Below are positions 57,218 to 64,000 of a stretch of 64,000 nt of DNA, one piece after another; position 1 is the first letter of the stretch, and every line of letters starts with the position of its first letter. The stretch comes from Limnochordaceae bacterium (lineage in GTDB: Bacteria > Bacillota > Limnochordia > Limnochordales > Geochordaceae). The translations under genes and the position numbers were made by a program. The notes beneath the pieces were generated by a model, which had not been told where the DNA came from, searched no databases, and saw only the letters and a program-made list of their open reading frames with translations. The stretch spans positions 248,001 through 312,000 of the forward strand of contig JADBKR010000005.1 in NCBI GenBank assembly GCA_014896295.1. The letters run 5' to 3'.

Positions 57218-57580
57218 CTATTCCGCGACGCCGGAGCGGTGGGCCCGCTGGGAGAGCTCGACGAACCACAGGAGCTGGTCGTACAGGCGGCTCAATTCCA
57301 CCGCGGAGTGGTAGGTGAAGTGAACGACCATCACGACCGGCCCTGCCCCGAGGCTCGTCAGCACGCGGTAGCTCGGATGCGTGCCGAGCAGCGAGGCCAG
57401 CCCCCGCGCCGCTGCGGCGGCTGCCGTCACGGTCTCGTCGAACGTGATCCGCACGACCGCCTGGCCCTCGTCCGCCGGGTCCCCCGCCGCAGAGGCCGGG
57501 GTGATGCGTAACGCCGCGTCGCGACCCCGGAGCCGGCCTCCGGCCGGACGTGAGGAACGCTGCGAAAGCTCGCCTCGCAC
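57218..57580 (-). CDS. Unknown small protein between gpr and spoIIP
   Basis: 120 residues at most. After an Arg/Gly-rich N-terminus that may not be coding, there is a compact beta-alpha domain: AVVRITFDETVTAAAAAARG, LLGTHPSYRVLTSLGAGPVV, MVVHFTYHSAVELSRLYDQL, ending WFVELSQRAHRSG. No signal peptide and no cysteine cluster. Its position between gpr and spoIIP on the same strand suggests a sporulation link, but the Bacillus cluster has no equivalent here. I do not recognise the family. Confidence 0.6.
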   Translation of the reverse strand: MRGELSQRSSRPAGGRLRGRDAALRITPASAAGDPADEGQAVVRITFDETVTAAAAAARGLASLLGTHPSYRVLTSLGAGPVVMVVHFTYHSAVELSRLYDQLLWFVELSQRAHRSGVAE

Positions 57581-57698
57581 CCGCGTCTTCGGACGTCTCC
57601 CCTGCGGCCCTGACTCGCAACCGCCTCATGTCATCCGTTCGGCGAAGACGCGAGGATTCCTGTGCCGGGTCAGGGGTGCTCGAGAGGCGAGCGCCCGC

Positions 57699-58886
57699 TC
57701 AGATGGACCGGAGCACCTCTTCGAGGTCGAGCCCTGGGTGCAGGGCGTCGTTGAGCGCGCCGGCCACGACCTCAGAGGCGTCCTCGATGAAGACGTCGAT
57801 CTCCTTGGGCGTCACGACGAGGGTGGCAAGGAAGTCGTCGTCTGCCTGCGCGCCGTCCCCGGTGAACGGCGCGCCCGAGACCATCGGCGCGGCCTGGCTC
57901 CGGGCGTCCTCCCGGTGAAGGAGGGGCGGAAAGGCCCCCGGCGGCACCGCCGGGGCGCCCGCCCAACCGTCCCCGACGCCGCCCAGGCGCGAGGCGTGGA
58001 TGACCGTGGGCACGCCGACGGCCACGACCGGGATCCCCAGGGTCTCCCGGTTGAGGCCCCGTCGCACGTTGCCCACCCCTGCGCCCGGTTGGATGCCGGC
58101 GTCGGAGATCTGAACCGTCGAGCACAGCCGGTCGGGGGAGGCGGCGGCCAGGGCGTCGATGCAGATCACGGCCGCAGGTTGGGTGCGTTGCACCACGCCG
58201 GCCACGAGTTCCGTGGTCTCGATCCCGGTCAGGCCCAGGACCCCCGGCGAGATCGCGCTGACCGGCCGGAGGGAGCCCTTCTTCTCGGGCGGCAGCATCT
58301 CGTGCAGGTGGCGGGTGACCAGGATTTGCCCCACCACCCGCGGGCCGAGGCTGTCCGGCGTGGCGTTCCAGTTGCCCAGTCCGGCGACGAGCACGGGGGC
58401 GTCAGGCCCGACTCCTTGCCGTCGGAGCAGCCCGGCGAGCTCTTTGGCCACCAGGCCGGCGACTTCTTCTTTGGCCTCCTGCGAACGCTGGCGCAGCTGG
58501 GGCGACTCTACGGTGGTGTACGTGCCGGGGGCCTTGCCCAGGGCGGCTGCGCCACGAGGGCCCGTGATGCGCACCCGGTGGACCGAGGCGTACCGGCCCG
58601 ACTCCCTCTCGGTCTCCACCTCGGGCACGGTACTCCTGCTCCGGCTCACCACCGCCTGGTGAGCCTCGACCGCCAGGTCGGTGCGCGGAGAGCCGGGCCT
58701 TCGGGCGTCGATCCGGGTATGGCCGCGCCGGCGCGTCACGTCGTCCACGAGCCTGCGCCCTGCCCACCAGCGGGAGCCGGCAGGCGGCAGCCCGGCGGAA
58801 AAGGAGGGCATGGCAGGACGGGCAGCGGGCAAGCGCCATTCCTGTTCGTCGGGGCCGGACGTGGGAGGCAGAGGCGATGGTGACAT
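57699..58886 (-). CDS. gpr: Germination protease Gpr
   Basis: Aspartic-type endopeptidase that degrades small acid-soluble spore proteins at germination. Family motifs: the autoprocessing-site region RTDLAVEAHQ, the active-site Asp in LGNWNATPDSLGP and in ICIDALAAASPDR, ISPGVLGLTGIETTE, IQISDAGIQPGAGVGN and IPVVAVGVPTVIHA. 395 residues from the ATG at 58886; about 85 residues precede RTDLA, far more than the 15-16 residue propeptide of Bacillus. A later ATG at 58811 is possible but lacks a ribosome site. Divergent from rpsT. Confidence 0.94.
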   Translation of the reverse strand: MSPSPLPPTSGPDEQEWRLPAARPAMPSFSAGLPPAGSRWWAGRRLVDDVTRRRGHTRIDARRPGSPRTDLAVEAHQAVVSRSRSTVPEVETERESGRYASVHRVRITGPRGAAALGKAPGTYTTVESPQLRQRSQEAKEEVAGLVAKELAGLLRRQGVGPDAPVLVAGLGNWNATPDSLGPRVVGQILVTRHLHEMLPPEKKGSLRPVSAISPGVLGLTGIETTELVAGVVQRTQPAAVICIDALAAASPDRLCSTVQISDAGIQPGAGVGNVRRGLNRETLGIPVVAVGVPTVIHASRLGGVGDGWAGAPAVPPGAFPPLLHREDARSQAAPMVSGAPFTGDGAQADDDFLATLVVTPKEIDVFIEDASEVVAGALNDALHPGLDLEEVLRSI

Positions 58887-58977
58887 GTCAGGTGAAGCGC
58901 ACCTCCTCGGACGAAAAGGGTCCCGGGAGAGCCCGGTTACCCCGCCGGTCGTAGCATGCCCCCGAGGCCGCTCGGCG

Positions 58978-59006
58978 TTGCAGGGGCGGGTGGCGTGTGG
59001 TAAAAT
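58978..59006 (+). promoter_or_regulatory. Sigma-A promoter of rpsT
   Basis: TTGCAG at 58978-58983, exact 17-base spacer, TAAAAT at 59001-59006; about 54 bases before the rpsT start. Confidence 0.85.
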
Positions 59007-59060
59007 CACGCCGTCCGTGCCGGCCGAGGAGCCTTTCGGACCACGAGGAGGTTGCGAGGG

Positions 59061-59405
59061 TTGCCCAATACCCGTTCTGCCGCCAAGCGCTTGCGCCAGT
59101 CCATCCGCCGGCGCCAGCACAACCTGGCCATCAAGTCGGCCATGCGGACCGCCATTCGCAAGTGCCAGCGCGCGGCCGCCCGGCAGGTCGAAGAGGGTTG
59201 GAAGCTCTACCCGCTCGCGCAGAAGGCCATCGACAAAGCGGCCCGCAAGGGAGTCATCCATCCCAACCAGGCCGCCCGGCGCAAGTCCCGCCTCGTCGCC
59301 ATGCTCCGCCGGCTGGAGGCCGCCCGGGCCCAGGGTGCGGCTGCTCAGCCGGCGGCTGCGTCACCGGCGCCCGCCGAGGGTCAAGGGGCCGGCCAGACCG
59401 CCTGA
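59061..59405 (+). CDS. rpsT: 30S ribosomal protein S20 (with C-terminal extension)
   Basis: bS20, 114 residues. The start is LPNTRSAAKRLRQSIRRRQ (TTG at 59061; AGGAGG at a 9-base distance, whereas the earlier in-frame TTG at 59052 abuts it), with the conserved helices IKSAMRTAIRK and the C-terminal KGVIHPNQAARRKSRLVAML. A 25-residue Ala/Gln/Pro-rich tail extends beyond the normal end. The 3' end overlaps the convergent holA by 25 bases. Its orientation is opposite to its neighbours. Confidence 0.95.
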   Translation: MPNTRSAAKRLRQSIRRRQHNLAIKSAMRTAIRKCQRAAARQVEEGWKLYPLAQKAIDKAARKGVIHPNQAARRKSRLVAMLRRLEAARAQGAAAQPAAASPAPAEGQGAGQTA

Positions 59406-60463
59406 GCCATCCGCAAGAGCAGGCGGCGCAAAGCGTCCTCCGGATCCACGCCTTGTTTGGAGTCGTAGTCGGTCTGGGCCACCCAGCCGAGAACGGTGGT
59501 GAGCCCCTCGATCCCGAGGCGCCGGGCGCGCGCGGCCGCCTTCCGCACGGCAAATGGAGGCCGGCGGGCGAAGGCCTCGGGAACCGGTTCGGGGAGGCCT
59601 GACCCGCCCGGAGCCTGCCGGGCCAGGGCCTCGGCCATCTCCCACAGTTCCATGGCCTGGCGCCCGATCTCCCGCCAGATCCACGACGCAGGCACCCCCT
59701 CCCGCTCGATCGCGCGCGCCAGCCGCCAGGCCTGGGCCGTGTCGCCGTCGAGGGCGGCCTCGGCCACCTGGAATCGCCGGCGGTCGGCCTGCCCGCCGAG
59801 GCCCGAGTGTGCCGGCCCCTCTTCCTCCAGCACGGCCTCGACCAGGTCCGCCGAGAGGATCGCCCGGACCCGGGCCTCGTCCAGCGCCTCGCCCTCCAGC
59901 ACCTCGAGTTTCGCCAGCTCCTGCGCGGCCCGCTCCGGAAAGCGCATCGCCATGCGCTTGACCAGGCGCAGAGCCGGCTCCGGCAGTCGCAACCGGGCAA
60001 GCCGGGCATCCAGCTCTTGCTCGCGCCGGCGGCCCGGTGCGCCACTGTCCCAATCGACGAGTTTCCAGGTGCCGGCGTCGAAGGCGCCGGCCTGCCGAAG
60101 GGCTTCGGCCGCCCGCCCCTCCTCCGATTGATCCCAGAGGGCGAGCCTGTCCTCCCCGAAGGAAAACCGGCCCGTCGTCGCCCGCACCAGGGCTTCGAGG
60201 TCGTCCTTGCGCATCTTCTCGGCGTGGCGGACCAGGAAAACCCGCGGGGCGCCTGAAAGGGGCGGAGTCCACAGCTGGGCCAGCATGTCGGACAGGGTGA
60301 CTTCGTCCGCGAACCAGACCACCCGCTCCGTCCCTTCGCCCGCCAGCCCGTCGAGCCAGCGCTCGACGAGGGAAGGGTCGGCTGCCCGGAGCAGATACCC
60401 TCCGGGACCGGGCACGTCCGAGGGGGCAAGGGCCGCTTTCGCGTCATCCCCGTTTGTACTCAT
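59381..60463 (-). CDS. holA: DNA polymerase III delta subunit
   Basis: Clamp-loader subunit that opens the beta clamp. 360 residues. An N-terminal AAA-like domain (YLLRAADPSLVERWLDGLAG, VVWFADEVTLSDMLAQLWTP, PRVFLVRHAEKMRKDDLEAL), a middle lid (LVKRMAMRFPERAAQELAKL) and a C-terminal helical collar with IGRQAMELWEMAEALARQ. The family is poorly conserved, so synteny (comEC-holA-rpsT) supports the call. ATG at 60463 overlaps the comEC stop (ATGA). Confidence 0.9.
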   Translation of the reverse strand: MSTNGDDAKAALAPSDVPGPGGYLLRAADPSLVERWLDGLAGEGTERVVWFADEVTLSDMLAQLWTPPLSGAPRVFLVRHAEKMRKDDLEALVRATTGRFSFGEDRLALWDQSEEGRAAEALRQAGAFDAGTWKLVDWDSGAPGRRREQELDARLARLRLPEPALRLVKRMAMRFPERAAQELAKLEVLEGEALDEARVRAILSADLVEAVLEEEGPAHSGLGGQADRRRFQVAEAALDGDTAQAWRLARAIEREGVPASWIWREIGRQAMELWEMAEALARQAPGGSGLPEPVPEAFARRPPFAVRKAAARARRLGIEGLTTVLGWVAQTDYDSKQGVDPEDALRRLLLRMAQAVWPAP

Positions 60464-62882
60464 CGCTCGAGCTCCCATCCCGACTCGCTCCCGACGGCCT
60501 GGAAAGGCCCGTCGAGAGCGCACGCTTCGCCTGCGGCTAGGTCGGCCGTGCCGCCCTCCCAACGCACGCAGCCGCGCTCCAGATCCAGGTAAAGCGGCGC
60601 TGCGCCCGCGAGCGCCAGGCGCAGGGCATTTCGGGCGGCGCCACGGGATGGCGCAGGTGCTTGCCCATCCCCGGCGACGTCGAGCCGCGAACCTCGCACG
60701 GCGATACCGCCCACCGGGGCGGATTCCGGGCCCTCGGGCATCCCTGCCACGTACAACGCGCCCCCCTTCAGCCGCACCCGGACCGAGGCGGCCTGCGCGG
60801 CGGGCGCCTGAGCGGACGGAAAAGGCTGTTCCGGGGGCTCTTCTTCGCCCTCGCGGGCCACGCTCACCAGGACGTCCGCCCTGCCCCGGCCGAAGTGCCC
60901 GACGACCGGCCGGAGCTTCTTCAGTGCGGCGTCGAGATCCTCCGGCCTCGACACCCGCACCGCCGTCCATACGGAACCATCCACTCCGCGGGCCGCCATG
61001 AACCAGCCGTGCGTCCCCGCTCGCCCGGCAGCCACCACCGCCGCCCCGCCCTGAGACCATCCCCAGGGCCATGCCAGCGCGGCCAAGCACGCTGCGCCGG
61101 CGGCCCACGCCGGTACCGGCGTGGGCGACCTGCCCCGCTCTCGTTGCAGCCGCCCCACGAGTTGCAGCCGCCCGACGAGCGCTCCCCAGACAGCTGCGGC
61201 GACCACCGCCCAGGCCCAGGGGCCCGGGTGGGGAGCCCACGCTGCCTCCAGCGCCTGGCCCTGCCAGGCTAGCCACTCGAGTCCCGACGCAGCCACGGAG
61301 GCCACCCATTCGACCGGGCCGACGAGCGGGGCCGGCACCACCAGGCCGGCGAGGGTGGCCCAGATGAGGGCTCCGCTCAGGGGCGCTGCCGGGATGCTGG
61401 TCCACGCACCCACGGCGGAGACCCGGCCGACGAAGAGGGCCACCAGGGGAGCCACCGAGGCCCAGGCCGCCACCGAGACGGCCGCGGATCTCGAGAGGCG
61501 CACCCCCATCTCCTGAAGGGCTCCGAGAGGTCCGGGAAAACGGCCGTCAAGACGCCGCACCGGAGCGTCGAGGCTGGCCTGGGCCCACAGGCCGATGCCC
61601 GCCGTCGCGGCGTACGACATGAGAAAACCCTGGTCGGCGGCTTGCCATGGCCCGCCCATGAGCAGCTGCAGGCCCGCCGCATAGCCCAGGCTATCGAGGA
61701 GCCGGAGCCTGCCCCCGATCACCCAGGTGGCGCCGGCCAGGCTCTGCATCAAGGTCGACCGCACAGCCGGCGCTTCCAGCCCTGTCAGCAGGGCGTACGC
61801 CCACCCACTCGCGATCGCCACCGCGGCTACCCCGGCCCTGACCGGGAGGCGTCTCGCCCCCGCCGTCCGCCGGAAGAAGAGCAAGACCGGGCCAGCCAGC
61901 AGGCTCACGTGCACCCCCGACACGGAGAGCAAGTGGGCCAGGCCCGAAGCCTGCAGGGACTCCCGCTGTTGCCCGCTGAGGGCTTCTCGTTGCCCGAGGG
62001 CGATCGCCTGCATCCATGCGGCAGCCGGCGACGCACCGAAGCGCTCCGTCAACCGGCCGCGCAGCGCATCGGATCGCTCCCCGGCCCAGACTGCGATCCG
62101 AGTGGCGGCGGGAAGGCGGCGCTCCCGTGCCAGGGCGTACCACCGCCGGCGGTCCTTGACCCGCAGCTCCAGCGCCACCCCCCGGGCACGCCAGTACCGC
62201 CTGGGGGAGAACGCCCCCGGAAAGGGGGCCTCGTCCGGCACGCTCACCAGTCCCCGGGCTCCGATCGCATCGCCCCTCGCGATCGCCCTGGCCAGGCTGT
62301 CGCCGGCCGGCAAGCGCACCCGCACCGCTCCGGGCAGGGGACGCCATCGGCACGAGCCGGGGTCCTCTGCGACGCCTTCGTCACACCAGCGACCGGCGCC
62401 CAGGATCAGGACCGGCGTGTACCATGCCGTTTCTACCGCGATCACGGTCCCCTGCACCCACGCCACCCGCCCGGGCTCGAAAGGCGCCACCGCCTGCCGC
62501 CACCTGTCCATCTGCCACGTGCCCACCAGCAGCCCCGCGACCAGCGCACTGCCGACAGCCTTCCAGCGGGCGGGGTGCGTTCCGCCGGGCCACGCCCCCG
62601 GCTCCGGCCGCTCTTCTCCCGGACCAGCCGGCCCGGGATCGCGGACGGAGCCGGCGGCCACACCCTCGCCTGTCTCCAGGGCCTCTTCGTCCCGCCCACG
62701 TCTATGGAGGCCCTCACACGGCCCCACGCCCGGGCTGCCGCCGATCCGGCCAGCGCCGCTCCGTACGCCGCGCAGGCCCATGCGACCACCTCGGCCTGCC
62801 CCGGGTCGGCGGTGGCCGCCACGGCGCTTCCCAGAGCGAAAGCCCAGGCCACGGCGCCCGCCTTGGAGACCAACCCGGCCAT
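60460..62882 (-). pseudogene. comEC: Competence protein ComEC (DNA channel), one frameshift, no visible nuclease domain
   Basis: Channel for single-stranded DNA import. From ATG at 62882, the first helix pair reads GAVAWAFALGSAVAA, then about 60 residues to DVGG near 62692, after which the reading continues one base out of phase (DEEALETGEGV..., KAVGSALVAGLLVGTW). One base missing in the GGG at 62691-62693 explains the break. The rest has the DUF4131 OB domain (PGAFSPRRYWRARGVALEL), the ComEC core (ALALGQ-type GQREALSGQQ, LLSVSGVHVSLLAGP) and about ten helices. The C-terminal metallo-beta-lactamase domain lacks the HxHxDH motif, with only a degenerate segment there. Confidence 0.88.
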
Positions 62883-62891
62883 GGCCGCGCC

Positions 62892-63503
62892 TCACGGCTT
62901 TCCGGCCACGATCCGGCCGGCCAGGCGTTCGAGCGTCTTGGGCCCGATCCCGGGGACCTCCACGAGATCGTCCACGGAGCGAAAGGGCCCGTGCTCTGTT
63001 CGGAAACGGACGATCCGCTCCGCCAGTGCAGGTCCGATGCCGGGCAGCTCGTCCAGCTCCTCCGGGGATGCCGTGTTGATGTCGACCGTCCCGCCCCTCG
63101 ACGCCGGGGACCCGGGTCCCCTGCCGGGTGCCTGCCGCGCCCCTGTGAGGCGTAACAGGCGTGCCTCGAGCCGCCTCGACAGCCCCCGGCACCGGGGGGT
63201 GGCCCGGAGGAAGATGGCAGGTAGCGGCCGGGGCGCTCTCCCCGGGCTCCCGTTCGGCTGCCAGCACTGCCCCCTCCGGGACGGCTCGCCCGCCCGGGAC
63301 TCCTCCTGCCCGGCCTGCGAGGCGGCCACGCTCACGGGCCGTAACACGACGGGCGGGCCCAGGTCGGTACCCAGCCGGTATCCCGTGGCAAAGAGCGCGG
63401 CGGCCGCTGCGACCAGGGCCAGGTGCCGCCCGGCGGCCACCCGGCCGGCCCGCTTCACGCGCAATCCCAGTCGCAGCCACCTGCGCGGCGTCATGCGCTG
63501 CAC
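62892..63503 (-). CDS. comEA: Competence DNA receptor ComEA
   Basis: Membrane-anchored DNA-binding protein of the uptake machinery. 203 residues: a membrane helix at about 25-45 (HLALVAAAAALFATGYRL), a long Arg/Pro-rich linker where Bacillus ComEA has a SLBB-type domain, and a C-terminal double helix-hairpin-helix (DINTASPEELDELPGIGPAL, VPGIGPKTLERL). GTG at 63503 was preferred because AAAGGAGGG precedes it; the frame also opens at 63557. It directly precedes comEC. Confidence 0.9.
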   Translation of the reverse strand: MQRMTPRRWLRLGLRVKRAGRVAAGRHLALVAAAAALFATGYRLGTDLGPPVVLRPVSVAASQAGQEESRAGEPSRRGQCWQPNGSPGRAPRPLPAIFLRATPRCRGLSRRLEARLLRLTGARQAPGRGPGSPASRGGTVDINTASPEELDELPGIGPALAERIVRFRTEHGPFRSVDDLVEVPGIGPKTLERLAGRIVAGKP

Positions 63504-63581
63504 GACTCGCCCTCCTTTTAGCTCTACTATCGTTACCCTGACTAACTCATTGGCCATGGCTTCTCTCTTTCCCTTGTCGCC

Positions 63582-64000
63582 TCACCGGTCGTCGTCCGCC
63601 CCGGGTGCGCCCCGCAGCCGGAGCCTCCCTGCAGGTGCGGGCAGCGGTACGTACTGCACCGAGGGCCGGCGCTCGGGAGCCTGCGGGTAGAGGTCCATGA
63701 GGGCGTACATCTCGGGCGGCAACCCGCACCGCACGGGCAGGCCCCACTCCTGGAGCCTCCGGCACTCCAGCGGGTAGTCGTGCGTCCAGTGGCCCTGGGT
63801 CAGCCGGTCGGCCACCTCGGCGGCCCGGGGCTCATCGAGATGATCCCGCAAGAGCTCCTGGACGAAGTCGCGCACCTGCTGCAGCGCCTTGCGGGCCAGA
63901 TCCGCCATGATGAGCGTCTCGTCATCGACGCGGTTGCGGTCCTTTTGTTCTACGGCCCGCACGATCGAGGCCGCCGGCCACTGCCCCAGTTGAGGGTCGA
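63582..64000 (-). CDS. SDH/ClpP-class serine protease-like protein (5' part outside window)
   Basis: C-terminal 139 residues are visible: DPQLGQWPAASIVRAVEQKD, then LARKALQQVRDFVQEL, ADRLTQGHWTHDYPLECRRL and PPEMYALMDLYPQAPE. This matches the end of the SDH (serine-dehydrogenase-proteinase) family, membrane-linked ClpP-fold proteases related to SppA. The catalytic Ser and Lys would lie upstream, outside the window. The gene is 24 bases before the comEA region on the same strand. Function in the cell is unknown. Confidence 0.78.
   Translation of the reverse strand, partial: DPQLGQWPAASIVRAVEQKDRNRVDDETLIMADLARKALQQVRDFVQELLRDHLDEPRAAEVADRLTQGHWTHDYPLECRRLQEWGLPVRCGLPPEMYALMDLYPQAPERRPSVQYVPLPAPAGRLRLRGAPGADDDR

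Noticed and set aside
57198-57629. Alternative frame over the unknown gene between gpr and spoIIP
   Set aside because: Arg/Gly-rich without structure; the other frame has a compact beta-alpha pattern.
62892-63340. A hidden SLBB domain of ComEA in another frame
   Set aside because: All three frames of the linker were read; none gives a recognisable SLBB pattern, so a frameshift is not supported here.

Overview
The window is about 70% G+C and reads as the chromosome of a spore-forming, high-GC Firmicute. Sporulation and Firmicute markers are present: SpoIIP, the spore protease Gpr, YqfC/YqfD, a SigI/RsgI pair, HrcA with a perfect CIRCE operator, and ComEA/ComEC/ComFB. The gene order is a patchwork of several conserved Bacillus clusters. 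A Limnochordia- or Symbiobacterium-like lineage is my best guess, from the GC content, the many GTG/TTG starts and possible outer-membrane-type proteins. This is an inference and not an identification.

Layout. 1-9.8 kb (minus strand): queA-tgt-yajC-HD protein, then a promoter and secD-secF-ubiB-like-lapA-recJ; recJ runs off the left edge. 9.8-17.2 kb (minus): RsgI-like anti-sigma factor, sigI, cdd, a dgkA-PAP2 fusion, ybeY, pgpH, yqfD, yqfC; this resembles the B. subtilis yqfC-era cluster but lacks phoH and era. 17.3-21.4 kb: a P5C dehydrogenase, an amidohydrolase and two unknown envelope proteins. 21.4-26 kb (minus): a YqfB-position membrane protein, floA, nfeD, rpsU, mtaB. 26-44 kb is a mixed accessory segment: glnA, PAP2 and HAD phosphatases, CorA, a TPR/winged-helix regulator, tpx, aldo-keto reductase, NUDIX, FUN14, citrate synthase, ComFB, a 5'-nucleotidase, two EamA transporters, DUF763, family-5 UDG, a beta-barrel candidate, a PHP histidinol phosphatase and a secreted domain protein. 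44.4-64 kb is the conserved heat-shock/sporulation/competence block: prmA-dnaJ-dnaK-grpE-hrcA (CIRCE), hemW, lepA, murJ (divergent), spoIIP, an unknown gene, gpr, rpsT (divergent), holA, comEC, comEA, and the 3' part of an SDH/ClpP-class protease gene at the right edge.

How the genes work together: secDF/yajC is the Sec accessory complex. queA/tgt make queuosine. hrcA-grpE-dnaK-dnaJ is the HrcA-regulated chaperone operon. comEA/comEC take up DNA. spoIIP, gpr, yqfC/D and pgpH serve sporulation and c-di-AMP turnover. Operons are tightly packed, with many ATGA/GTGA/TTGA 4-bp stop-start overlaps.

The most striking property is that at least five genes (queA twice, dgkA-PAP2, one EamA transporter, the beta-barrel candidate, comEC) are broken by single-base shifts. 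Most of these lie in short G/C homopolymers, and grpE and hemW have suspicious C-terminal tails. Either the consensus carries homopolymer indels or this genome has unusual gene decay; several start and end calls depend on which is true. I found no rRNA, tRNA, CRISPR array, prophage or insertion sequence, and no clearly new multi-gene system. The least explained items are the ComEC without a visible nuclease domain, the paired envelope proteins near 21 kb, the secreted MscS-type domain protein, and the unknown gene between spoIIP and gpr.
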